Source: an uncultured Flavobacteriales bacterium
GTDB lineage: Bacteria > Bacteroidota > Bacteroidia > Flavobacteriales_D > Sanyastnellaceae
Assembly (NCBI GenBank): GCA_905479115.1
Contig: CAJQLF010000028.1
Location: 1 to 42,894 of the forward strand
Length of the DNA: 42,894 nucleotides
Direction of reading: 5' to 3'
Part shown: positions 35,336 to 42,894 of the stretch, piece by piece
Layout of the letters: each line of letters begins with the position of its first letter
How positions within the stretch are numbered: the first letter of the stretch is position 1
The notes under the pieces: generated by a model
What the model was told of the DNA's origin: nothing
Database searches by the model: none
Seen by the model: the letters and a program-made list of their open reading frames with translations, nothing else
Translations under genes and position numbers: made by a program

Positions 35336-36267
35336 AACAGTTATTTCTACTCGGCTTCGCCATCGTCTGCGGTGCGACAACCACCTCTGCTCAGCAATTC
35401 CCGATTCGCGCTACGGCAATGATGAATCCGTTTCAAGATCACCCGGCCGCGGCAGGGGTACTTGGGTGCATGGATTTACACATGGGTTACCGAAATCAAT
35501 GGTCTGGCATTGAAGGCGCTCCACAAACGGCGTTTGCCAATTTACACGGCCAAATGCCCGGTCAAGGGGATGATTTTCATGGATTTGGTGTTCGAGTGGA
35601 GTCTGATGAAGCGGGTGCGTGGGGCTATAACGCGGTCAACTTAGCGTACGCTTACAACCTTCGTTTGACCAACGGTGCGCGGTTGGCAGCAGGGCTGAGT
35701 GCCGGATTCTTTCAGCATCGACTGGACATGAGCATGCTGGATATGCCAGAATTACAGGTTGCGAACGATCCCGCAGTATTTGGCAACCAACAGTTTATTG
35801 TGCCGATGGTTGATGCCAGTTTATGGTATTACAACCGAACAATGTACGCGGGGTTGACCATTCAAAACGTCACCCAGGCCTCCATGGAAAAGATTAGCCA
35901 ATATGGCAAGTTGCGCCGTCATCTGGTGGTAACGGGCGGATCAGAAGTAGAATTGGACGGGCGCTGGATGTTCTTGCCTTCAGCCCAAGCACGTCTGGGA
36001 TCGGGTGTGCCACCGGCAGCGGAAATCCTAGGTCTTTTCAAATACGATGGATTGGTAGGTGTTGGGCTAGGCTACCGAACACAAAGCGCCCTCATTGTCG
36101 CGGCCCAAGCGAAAATCATGGATTACCTGAGCATCGGCTATGCCTATGAACTCAATGTCTCTCCCTTGAGCGGCTCCGGGCCCAATTCGCACGAAATCGT
36201 CATTGGAATTAACGCGTGCTCCGGCCGATCTGTTGGACGCAGCATCCCATGTCCGGCCTATAACTGA
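35332..36267 (+). CDS. PorP/SprF family type IX secretion membrane protein
   Basis: A 311-residue outer-membrane beta-barrel protein with a signal peptide (MKQLFLLGFAIVCGATTTSA). The start of the mature protein, with MNPFQDHPAAAGV in place of the usual 'NPAYAG', then YRNQWSGIEGAPQTAFANLH, is the family signature. It continues with alternating strands and ends in a glycine/aromatic-rich strand region (VGVGLGYRTQSALIVAAQAK, IVIGINAC). PorP/SprF-like proteins are needed for secretion or surface attachment of T9SS type B cargo, as SprF is for SprB in Flavobacterium. Here it directly follows, and overlaps by 4 nt, a type B cargo gene. About 25 residues after the expected last strand (SGRSVGRSIPCPAYN) are unusual. 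Confidence 0.9.
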   Translation: MKQLFLLGFAIVCGATTTSAQQFPIRATAMMNPFQDHPAAAGVLGCMDLHMGYRNQWSGIEGAPQTAFANLHGQMPGQGDDFHGFGVRVESDEAGAWGYNAVNLAYAYNLRLTNGARLAAGLSAGFFQHRLDMSMLDMPELQVANDPAVFGNQQFIVPMVDASLWYYNRTMYAGLTIQNVTQASMEKISQYGKLRRHLVVTGGSEVELDGRWMFLPSAQARLGSGVPPAAEILGLFKYDGLVGVGLGYRTQSALIVAAQAKIMDYLSIGYAYELNVSPLSGSGPNSHEIVIGINACSGRSVGRSIPCPAYN

Positions 36268-36277
36268 TGCGCAAACG

Positions 36278-37750
36278 ATGAATGTCTACTCCAACAAGCA
36301 ACGTTGGAAGCGGGTGCTTCTTGTGGCAGCGGCGGTCATCGTCGTGGCGACGCTGTGGTACTCCAATGATATCGCTCAGCGCATCCGTGTAGAAGAACAG
36401 ACCAAGGTTCAGTTGTGGTCTGAGGCCATTGTGCAACGTGCTGAACTCGTCGGATATACGCAGCATTTGTTTGAAGAGTTGGGAGACGAAGAACGGGGCA
36501 AAGCCGACCGTTTAGCCGATGCCTACCGTCTCATCAACAATCCACCACGCGGAATGGACTTGACGTTTGTGACGGATTATTTGTGGTCGAACAACACCAT
36601 TCCGGTGTTGATTTTCGACGACTCCGACGAGATGCTTTATCGGGTTAACGTGCCAGACGACGTGAATGTGGATTCGCTCAGATCAGTGATGAAAGCGGCG
36701 AACGACCCCATCGTATTTGACGATGTTGGCCATACCATTTATTGGAGTGAAAGCGTGCGTTTCAGTGAGCTTAAAGAAGTTATGCAGGACCTGATTGATT
36801 CATTCATCAGCGAGACGGTCATTAACAGCGCTTCGGTGCCCGTTGTCATGACCGACAGCACCAAAACGGAGGTTATTCGATACCAACGGGTTGATTCGGC
36901 TGCTGTTGCTGATCCTGTGGAATTGCAAGGCTTGTTAGCTGCAATGGCTAGTTCCAACGAACCCATTGAAGTGAGTTTACCTGGGGAGGGCCGCCACTTC
37001 ATCTACTATGCAGACTCGGTTGTTTTGACTCAATTGCGCTATTACCCTCTGGCACAGCTCATCCTGATTGCCGTTTTTGCGTTCGTTGCTTACCTCATTT
37101 TCAATGGATTTCGCAGAGCAGAGCAAGACCAGGTGTGGGTGGGCATGGCCAAGGAAACAGCCCACCAGCTCGGAACACCCCTAAGCTCTCTGATGGCGTG
37201 GGTGGGGTTGTTGGAAGAGCAAGGCGTGCAATCGGATTACCTCAAGGAAATGAACCGCGACATTGTGCGCCTCAACACGGTTGTTGACCGATTCAGTAAA
37301 ATTGGATCGAAGCCTATACTGAGGGAGCACAATGTGATTGCAGTGGTGCGCGATACGGTTGAATACATGCTCCCGCGGGTATCCAAAAACGTAGAGTTGA
37401 TTTTTGAACCGGCCCAGCCGGAAGTTCAGATTGCCTTGAGTCCACCATTGTTCAGTTGGGTGCTGGAAAATTTGATTCGAAACTCAGTCGATGCAATGGA
37501 CGGCAATGGCAAGATTCGTTTGACCGTGGAGAAAAATTCAGACGGTGCAGCGGTGACAGTTTCAGACACCGGCCCCGGCATTCCAAAAGCAAAGCGCAAG
37601 CAGATTTTTGAACCGGGTTACACCACCAAAGCTCGTGGTTGGGGCCTTGGGCTGTCGTTGTGCAAGCGCATCATTGAGGAATACCACGGGGGGCGGATTA
37701 GTGTTGGAGAAGGGTCAATTTTTCTCATCAAGCTCCATCAGTTGACGTAA
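36278..37750 (+). CDS. Membrane sensor histidine kinase with duplicated sensor module
   Basis: From the ATG at 36278 (10 nt after the porP/sprF stop) the product is 490 residues; a longer frame from 36203 would overlap porP/sprF and add no domain. Topology: membrane helix 1 (about 12-28), extracytoplasmic region (30-255), helix 2 (about 258-276) and a transmitter. The phosphoacceptor is His296 (GMAKETAHQLGTPLSS). The ATPase boxes are ENLIRNSVDAM, DTGPGIP and GWGLGLSLCKRI. The sensor contains two similar modules, about 108-165 and 187-252. There is no response regulator next to it. Its operon position suggests that it monitors envelope or surface state, by inference only. Confidence 0.9.
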   Translation: MNVYSNKQRWKRVLLVAAAVIVVATLWYSNDIAQRIRVEEQTKVQLWSEAIVQRAELVGYTQHLFEELGDEERGKADRLADAYRLINNPPRGMDLTFVTDYLWSNNTIPVLIFDDSDEMLYRVNVPDDVNVDSLRSVMKAANDPIVFDDVGHTIYWSESVRFSELKEVMQDLIDSFISETVINSASVPVVMTDSTKTEVIRYQRVDSAAVADPVELQGLLAAMASSNEPIEVSLPGEGRHFIYYADSVVLTQLRYYPLAQLILIAVFAFVAYLIFNGFRRAEQDQVWVGMAKETAHQLGTPLSSLMAWVGLLEEQGVQSDYLKEMNRDIVRLNTVVDRFSKIGSKPILREHNVIAVVRDTVEYMLPRVSKNVELIFEPAQPEVQIALSPPLFSWVLENLIRNSVDAMDGNGKIRLTVEKNSDGAAVTVSDTGPGIPKAKRKQIFEPGYTTKARGWGLGLSLCKRIIEEYHGGRISVGEGSIFLIKLHQLT

Positions 37751-37752
37751 TT

Positions 37753-39195
37753 ATGGAAGAGAAAAACCATGCGGAGGAAGCAGAAGACTTTCTCTTTGAA
37801 AACATGGGTGCTTTTTACAATAGAAACGCCAGGAAATTCAAAGATTTTGAGGAAAAGTTAGGGGTCGATATCTGGTTTCTAGAGCACTTTAGAATGCATT
37901 TTAAGCTTCGAAATCAAAGGCTCAAAACGAAAGGAAGAGAGGCTTCGGCTAATTCGAAGCATTTGAAGGGTAAAGCAGGTTTGTACCGAGAAATGTCGAC
38001 GATTCTTCAGTCCGGTTGGGCGAAACCCAGAAGCAATCCAAAAAACATCCTTTTTGTGAATTCCAGGTTTGTTCGGGAAGATGGAAAGTTTCGGTTTAAC
38101 TCGGAAGAAACAAAAAGCTGGACCCTTGTTATGAACCGAGAATTAGGCACTGTGATGGATGACGGTTTCCGCAAGCAATGGTCAAACACAATGAATACCG
38201 ATGCAATAATATTCCGTTACTTTCTTTCCTTTCGCTGGATTGTTGATGGCCCTTCGTTCTACTGGAAGCTTCAAAAAACACTAAAGAAGCTCACTGTAAA
38301 ATCCAGGTTTGACGAGTCAATCCTTTTAGGGTTAAAAGCGGCTGTCCCTAGTTTTATGCTCTATTGGGTTCGATTCAACTCGATGCAGATGTTCTTCAAT
38401 CGAATGAATTGCGAGAACATCCTAATGTGGGATGAAAACAGTCCACAGCAAAAAGTGATTCAATACGCGGCACGAAGCAAAGGGATTCAGGTTGGAGCTA
38501 TTCAACACGGATCCATTTATAAACATCACCCTGCTTACGCCTATGCTCAGTACGATTTTCCTCCCCTGCTCCCAGATGTCACTTTCGTTTGGGGCAGTAA
38601 ATTCAGAGACGTTCTGACAGGGCTGAATGGCTATAGACCAGAGTCGATTGTAATCACTGGAAAAGTGAAGGAACAGATCGAACTGGTGGATTCAAACCAG
38701 CCAGGGAACTTTTGGCTGTATGCGAGTCAGCCTCTAAGAAACGGAGCTTTGCGTGAACAGATTTTGCTTGATGTATGCAAAGCTGCAAACAAGGGGTTTG
38801 AAATAGTTATTCGCCCGCACCCAACGGAACAATTTGATGGCTATTTCAATGAAATCAGCTCCAGGGCTGGCCTGAATAATATCAGAATAGAACGACACCC
38901 CTCCTTGCTTCAGCATTTATCAGCATGCAAAGGATTGATTGTGACCAGTTCAACGGTTGGATTTGAGTTTTTAGAATTCAATAAGCCCATGATTGTGATG
39001 GACTATTTGGAGCAAGACCTCATGCACTGGATCAAGAATGATCTTGGGACCAAAGTCATAAACCTCGAAGAACTAGAGGCCGCATTGAAGAAGGGTCAGT
39101 TTGTTGCAAGCGACAGCAGAAAAGACATTATTGAGTCGTTGTTTTATAAGAACGACGATCGCGCTCTAAATCGAATTTTGCAACACTTTAATTGA
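37753..39195 (+). CDS. Putative GT-B-like surface polysaccharide glycosyltransferase
   Basis: A 480-residue cytosolic protein with no signal peptide. The C-terminal half resembles capsule/CDP-glycerol-type transferases: GAIQHGSIYKHHPAYAYAQY, FVWGSKFRD, VITGKVKEQ, EIVIRPHPTEQF and TSSTVGFEFLEFNKPMIVMD, motifs that bind a nucleotide-sugar or phosphate donor. The N-terminal half (KNILFVNSRFVREDG) is not recognisable. It begins 2 nt after the histidine kinase stop, yet the DNA from here on is clearly more AT-rich, which suggests that a surface-glycan block was inserted directly behind the operon. The donor and acceptor are unknown; a link to nonulosonic acid is suggested by neuB-type genes downstream. 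Confidence 0.6.
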   Translation: MEEKNHAEEAEDFLFENMGAFYNRNARKFKDFEEKLGVDIWFLEHFRMHFKLRNQRLKTKGREASANSKHLKGKAGLYREMSTILQSGWAKPRSNPKNILFVNSRFVREDGKFRFNSEETKSWTLVMNRELGTVMDDGFRKQWSNTMNTDAIIFRYFLSFRWIVDGPSFYWKLQKTLKKLTVKSRFDESILLGLKAAVPSFMLYWVRFNSMQMFFNRMNCENILMWDENSPQQKVIQYAARSKGIQVGAIQHGSIYKHHPAYAYAQYDFPPLLPDVTFVWGSKFRDVLTGLNGYRPESIVITGKVKEQIELVDSNQPGNFWLYASQPLRNGALREQILLDVCKAANKGFEIVIRPHPTEQFDGYFNEISSRAGLNNIRIERHPSLLQHLSACKGLIVTSSTVGFEFLEFNKPMIVMDYLEQDLMHWIKNDLGTKVINLEELEAALKKGQFVASDSRKDIIESLFYKNDDRALNRILQHFN

Positions 39196-40225
39196 CGGCC
39201 TCGCTCTGACGAATCTTGAGCGCTTCCAAAACATCCAAAAAATAAGCGTCCCACAAAGGGCTCACAGCTGCGTGTGTTTGAATTTTCTCTGGCGCATCAT
39301 CGAACTTTCGAATAATCTGTTCAGCATATTTTTTGGCTAAAAACCCGGAAAACGCATTGAATCCAATTCGGTTCAGCACCTTCAGGATAAAAAGACGCTT
39401 TCTGAAATCAAAGGTCTCACAACCATATTGCTCTGCAAGTGAGGCCCCTCGCTCATCTTCAACGATCAATAAAGACGGCACCCCCAATGCCAGGCAGACG
39501 AGATGAGCATGAACTCGAAAACCTAAATGAACGCGACAACTTCGATAGGTGTTGATGAGTTTTTCATGGCTACCACCAATAGAAATCACAGAATTCTTTT
39601 CCTGTTGATTGGAGTCTCTATGAGAATGACGGATGATTCTTGAATTCGGAAGTAATTCCCCCAAGTGATTCACAACTTGATTTGCGCCTTTATTGTAATC
39701 CTGCCCGTCAGAAAGGGCAACATCAATAGAGGGTGAATTGGGGGAGGAGGCAGCACCGAAATCGTCATTGATCATAGCAGGTGTCAATGAAGAAACCGGA
39801 CACCCCGTCATGCACACTTGGTTGTCGCGGATGGTTTTTTTAGCAACAGCTGCAGTTGCCAAGTCTCGCACACTTACAGGTAAAGATGTATTGAGAAACC
39901 GTAAGGTTGATTCATTGAATGGCGGCATTCGGCGGTGCTTCACACCTGACCCAAGCAAAGCGGTCTTCCACCAGAATTTTTCAGGAACATTGCAAATCTC
40001 TGGGATAAGATTCTGCCGAAAACTTGGTCCGCCCGGAATGAATATAATGTCTGACGATTCAAGGGTGTCGTTATTTTCAGGCAGCTGCGCATCCGTTCGG
40101 TCGATTTCTCGGATGGACGCGACTTTCATTTTTGACTTGATTAGTCTCAAAGAAGCGTATCGATGTAAGTAATCACCTGCATTATCAATCGTATTCGTTA
40201 GGACAACTACATTCATTTTTCGCAT
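39188..40225 (-). CDS. Polysaccharide pyruvyltransferase family protein
   Basis: A 345-residue protein. Its elements NTIDNAGDYLHRYASLRLI, DIIFIPGGPSF, VSVRDLATA and CRVHLGFRVHAHLVCLALGVPSLLI (the RVH..I/L.ALG.P pattern) match the PS_pyruv_trans (CsaB/WcaK) family, which adds ketal pyruvate to sugars in surface polymers or catalyses related GT-B chemistry. It lies on the opposite strand within the glycan block and overlaps the end of the upstream gene by 8 nt. An ATG three codons downstream (40216) is an alternative start. Assignment to the family is fair; the exact acceptor is unknown. Confidence 0.75.
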   Translation of the reverse strand: MRKMNVVVLTNTIDNAGDYLHRYASLRLIKSKMKVASIREIDRTDAQLPENNDTLESSDIIFIPGGPSFRQNLIPEICNVPEKFWWKTALLGSGVKHRRMPPFNESTLRFLNTSLPVSVRDLATAAVAKKTIRDNQVCMTGCPVSSLTPAMINDDFGAASSPNSPSIDVALSDGQDYNKGANQVVNHLGELLPNSRIIRHSHRDSNQQEKNSVISIGGSHEKLINTYRSCRVHLGFRVHAHLVCLALGVPSLLIVEDERGASLAEQYGCETFDFRKRLFILKVLNRIGFNAFSGFLAKKYAEQIIRKFDDAPEKIQTHAAVSPLWDAYFLDVLEALKIRQSEAVN

Positions 40226-40284
40226 ATTTCAAACGACCTATCCGAGAAGCAACAATTTACCGCAATTCTCCGTAAGTTGGCATC

Positions 40285-40929
40285 ATGACAAGTCTTATAA
40301 TTACGTCTTACAACTACGGTCAATACTTAGAAAGGTGTCTGAGGTCTGCCTTAAATCAGACCATGCCTGAAGGGGGGTACGAGGTGCTTGTAATCGACGA
40401 TGCTAGCAGAGATGGCACCGAACAGATATTGAATAATTTTGCGGATGATATCCGGTGTGTTCGGCTTGAACAAAACAAAGGACTTAGTCATGCCCGCAAT
40501 TTGGGGGTAAAAATGGCCAAAGGGCAATTCGTGGTTTTTCTTGATGCCGACGACTATGTTCACAAAGACTTCTTGTATTTGGAGCGAACGATCATGGGCC
40601 TGAACCCATCGTTGGACGCCGTTTCATGCGACTATTATATCGTGGATGAACGCGGCAGGCACTTGGAGTACACGAAAGGAGATGCAAGTCCGATTGCATG
40701 TGGAATTATGTTTAGGAAAGATCTGTTGTTCCAGATTGGCCTGTATGATGAAGATTTTATCGCTCGGGAAGAAGAAGATTTGAGAAAGCGTTGGCTGGCA
40801 GACTATCAGATTTTCAATATACCAGCGGCATTGTACCGCTACAGGATGCACGATTCCAATTTGACCAAGGATCAGAGCCGGATGGAAGAAGGAAAGACGA
40901 AACTTCATGAAAAGCACGGGAAACAGTAA
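40285..40929 (+). CDS. Family 2 glycosyltransferase
   Basis: A 214-residue GT-A fold enzyme. It begins directly with SLIITSYNYGQYLERCLRSA, then VLVIDDASRDGT, QNKGLSHARNLGVKMAKGQF and the metal-binding VVFLDADDYVHKDF (DxD region). A later acidic motif, YDEDFIAREEEDLRKRW, is the probable catalytic base region. It is short for GT2 and has no membrane helix. It probably transfers a sugar during surface polysaccharide or glycoprotein assembly. The 3' end overlaps the CMP-sugar synthetase gene by 23 nt. A TAAGTTGG at 40273-40280 lies 4 nt before the ATG. Confidence 0.9.
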   Translation: MTSLIITSYNYGQYLERCLRSALNQTMPEGGYEVLVIDDASRDGTEQILNNFADDIRCVRLEQNKGLSHARNLGVKMAKGQFVVFLDADDYVHKDFLYLERTIMGLNPSLDAVSCDYYIVDERGRHLEYTKGDASPIACGIMFRKDLLFQIGLYDEDFIAREEEDLRKRWLADYQIFNIPAALYRYRMHDSNLTKDQSRMEEGKTKLHEKHGKQ

Positions 40930-41596
40930 GGCGGTAATAATTGTCCAGGCTCGACTGGGTTCGACTCGATTGCCGGCTAAAATTGCTTTGGATTTTGGCG
41001 GTGTTCCAATGCTCGTTAGCCTATTGAAAAGACTTGACAACTCGGAAATTGGTTTTCGCAGTGTCGTGGCAACGTCTCTTGAAAAAAGGGATGATTTGGT
41101 TGAGGAATTCGCTCGGGGCAGTGGTTGGAACGTACACCGAGGCAGCGAGTCGGATGTGTTATCCAGGTTCGCGGGAGCCTATGCTGAATACGGCGAAGAC
41201 GCTGACACAGTCATAAGAATCTGTTCGGATAATCCGCTTTTAGGGTTTGACGATGTGAACCAGGTTTACGCTAGATTCTGCGCAAGTGAAGTTGATTTCT
41301 TAGCGAACGCCAACGGTCCAGATGTTCACGAAGATGGATTTGCGGTGGAAGTTTTCCATTCAAGTTGTTTGATTGAAGCCAACGAAAAAGCGACTGAAGC
41401 GTATGATCGAGAGCACGTTTGCCCTTGGATAAAGCGGAATAAAACAGTGGCGTACACCCAGCTCGATAAGCGATATAAGGCGAAGTTATCAGTGGACACC
41501 ATGGAAGACTTTCTAAATGTCCGCGAGATAAATCAAAGGTTGATGCCCGGATTTACGATAACCGATGTTTGCGATTTAACCAATAATCAACAGTAA
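40907..41596 (+). CDS. Acylneuraminate cytidylyltransferase-like (SpsF type)
   Basis: A 229-residue nucleotidyltransferase. The motif VQARLGSTRLPAK is the CTP-binding loop of the CMP-NeuAc synthetase/KdsB family in its SpsF form. Further motifs are VVATSLEKRDDLVEEFA, VHRGSESDVLSRFAGA, ICSDNPLL and LSVDTMEDF. It would activate a nonulosonic acid or related keto sugar as a CMP derivative. It overlaps the GT2 gene by 23 nt and is followed within 3 nt by the NeuB-type synthase gene, which supports a shared pathway. SpsF-type proteins are also called 'glycosyltransferase family protein', so the exact activity is not settled. Confidence 0.82.
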   Translation: MKSTGNSKAVIIVQARLGSTRLPAKIALDFGGVPMLVSLLKRLDNSEIGFRSVVATSLEKRDDLVEEFARGSGWNVHRGSESDVLSRFAGAYAEYGEDADTVIRICSDNPLLGFDDVNQVYARFCASEVDFLANANGPDVHEDGFAVEVFHSSCLIEANEKATEAYDREHVCPWIKRNKTVAYTQLDKRYKAKLSVDTMEDFLNVREINQRLMPGFTITDVCDLTNNQQ

Positions 41597-41599
41597 AAA

Positions 41600-42667
41600 A
41601 TGCTCAGAGACTTATTTGCGAACGAGGGGTTGAAGGCAGAGAATAATCCGATTGTAAGACCATTCGTGATTGCTGAAGCGGGTGTCAACCATGAGGGCGA
41701 CATGGAAACCGCATTCCGGTTAATAGCAGAAGCAAAAGAAGGAGGTGCGGATGCCATCAAGTTTCAGACGTACAAAGCGAACACCATTGTGGTGAAGGAT
41801 AGCCCCAGCTACTGGGATCTTACAAAGGAACCGACCGATTCTCAGTATAAACTTTTTCAGAAATACGATAAATTCTGGAAAAAAGAGTTTGAAACCCTAG
41901 CTCGACGATGTGATGAAGAAGGAATTGAATTTATGAGCACGCCGTTTGACGAGGAATCAGCATTTTTCATCAATGACCTTGTTTCAACCCATAAAATTTC
42001 AAGCTCGGATATTACCAACCGGCCATTTATTGAGTTGATTTCTGATTTTGGAAAACCGATTTTGTTAAGCACGGGAGCTTCTTACCTCTCTGAAATTCAA
42101 GATGCGATATCTTGGGTTGATGGCAAGGGCACCCCTTTGTGCTTGATGCATTGTGTTTTGAATTATCCGACGCCGAATGATCGAGCTAACCTCGCAAGGA
42201 TCAGTGGATTGAAGAGTGCTTTTCCAAATCACCTGATTGGATACAGCGACCATACGTTGCCGGAGGAAATGCAGACCTGCATGATTGCGGGCATGCTGGG
42301 GGCAACGATCATAGAAAAACACTTCACGCACGATAAAACCTTACCGGGTAATGACCATTATCATGCTATGGACAAGGAAGACCTCAAAAGATTTCGAAGT
42401 CTATGGAAGAAAACAGGAATACTGCTAGGTTCTTCGGACGTGACGAGCCATCAAGAAGAGGATAAGAGCAGGAAATACGCAAGAAGAAGCTTGGTGGCTA
42501 ATTGCTCTATTGCAATGGGCGAGATCGTTACAGAAAAGATGCTCACATGGAAGCGCCCTGCACTTGGTATTTCTCCATCGGAATATGGGAATTTGTTGGG
42601 CAAAGAGGCTTTAGTGGATATTGCTGAGGACACAACCCTTCAGTGGGAGATGTTTCAATCGAACTGA
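41600..42667 (+). CDS. N-acetylneuraminate synthase family protein (NeuB/SpsE)
   Basis: A 355-residue condensing enzyme. An N-terminal TIM barrel carries FVIAEAGVNHEGDMETAFRL, DAIKFQTYKA, FMSTPFDEES, KISSSDITN, LLSTGASYL, YSDHTLPEE and the metal site EKHFTHDKTLPGNDHYHAMD. The C-terminal ~60 residues (SLVANCSIAMGEIVTEKML then KRPALGISPS) form the SAF/antifreeze-like domain. It joins phosphoenolpyruvate to a 6-carbon amino sugar to make a 9-carbon nonulosonic acid (sialic, legionaminic or pseudaminic type). Which sugar cannot be told, because the epimerase and dehydratase genes are not in the window. It follows the CMP-sugar synthetase directly. Confidence 0.92.
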   Translation: MLRDLFANEGLKAENNPIVRPFVIAEAGVNHEGDMETAFRLIAEAKEGGADAIKFQTYKANTIVVKDSPSYWDLTKEPTDSQYKLFQKYDKFWKKEFETLARRCDEEGIEFMSTPFDEESAFFINDLVSTHKISSSDITNRPFIELISDFGKPILLSTGASYLSEIQDAISWVDGKGTPLCLMHCVLNYPTPNDRANLARISGLKSAFPNHLIGYSDHTLPEEMQTCMIAGMLGATIIEKHFTHDKTLPGNDHYHAMDKEDLKRFRSLWKKTGILLGSSDVTSHQEEDKSRKYARRSLVANCSIAMGEIVTEKMLTWKRPALGISPSEYGNLLGKEALVDIAEDTTLQWEMFQSN

Positions 42668-42866
42668 CAGGTTGTCAATCCGCTCCACTCCTGCATTTTC
42701 GTTATTCTAGTGCTCATCAAACAAAATTGAATTCTCTGAGGGGTAGATTTTTTTTGCGCTTCCTAAAATTAGGGGCCTTTCTCACTGAATTTAGATTTTT
42801 CGGCGAGTAATTGTGATCTGTATTGCTTTTTGGATTTAATTTCATCAATCCAAACGCTTTTTGATT

Positions 42867-42894
42867 ATGAACAAAAGAACCCTGCCGTTAGCCA
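42867..42894 (+). CDS. Start of a gene cut by the window edge
   Basis: An ATG at 42867 opens a frame (MNKRTLPLA) that runs off the right edge. The preceding 199 nt (42668-42866) contain no gene; a 12-bp imperfect palindrome CCTAAAATTAGG lies near 42763 and no terminator is seen. Nine codons are too few to identify a product. Confidence 0.25.

Overview
The window is a gene-dense piece of a Bacteroidota chromosome, most likely a marine member of the Flavobacteriales or a relative. The evidence is four proteins with type A type IX secretion (T9SS) sorting domains, one with a type B (gliding-motility-type) sorting domain next to a PorP/SprF-like partner, a DUF4175-ATPase-ybeY-mnmG gene block that I recall as typical of Bacteroidota, and promoter-like TAnnTTTG elements with few Shine-Dalgarno sequences. 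No genus can be named from the sequence alone.

Layout. 1-1000: a bidirectional terminator, the decayed tail of a repeat-rich surface protein, and two tandem DoxX-like membrane proteins. 1186-2902: an AlkB alkane hydroxylase overlapping a TetR regulator, with a palindrome just upstream. 2924-8726: a secreted alpha/beta hydrolase, a secreted carbohydrate-binding-like protein, an aldo/keto reductase and the catalase-peroxidase KatG. 8872-15154 (minus strand): an apparent operon of a MORN-repeat protein, a six-PAS soluble histidine kinase, a LytTR response regulator and a secreted DUF1028 protein. 15516-17477: a ribose-5-phosphate isomerase B fused in frame to an exported M28 peptidase. 17455-20159: a thioredoxin-fold lipoprotein and an ALDH7-type aldehyde dehydrogenase, translationally coupled. 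20335-26519: a perfect parS site, then mnmG, ybeY, an anti-sigma-type ATPase and a DUF4175 protein in one tightly coupled minus-strand operon; a second parS-like site lies inside mnmG.

26623-31689: a large secreted lamin-tail/Calx-beta/OB-fold/PKD protein facing a secreted endonuclease/exonuclease/phosphatase-family enzyme. 31743-33800: an EamA transporter and HemW. 33840-37750: a plus-strand operon of a biotin carrier protein, a T9SS type B cargo protein, its PorP/SprF-like partner and a membrane histidine kinase. 37753-42667: a visibly more AT-rich surface-glycan block with a GT-B-like enzyme, a pyruvyltransferase-like protein, a GT2 glycosyltransferase, a CMP-sugar synthetase and a NeuB-type synthase, pointing to sialic-acid-like (nonulosonic acid) surface sugars. 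The locus runs off the right edge.

Strongest observations: the RpiB-M28 fusion, the parS pair at mnmG, the recurring TAACTTCG element in front of start codons, the duplicated sensor domain in the second histidine kinase, and the type B cargo/PorP pair. No CRISPR array, insertion sequence, rRNA or tRNA was recognised.
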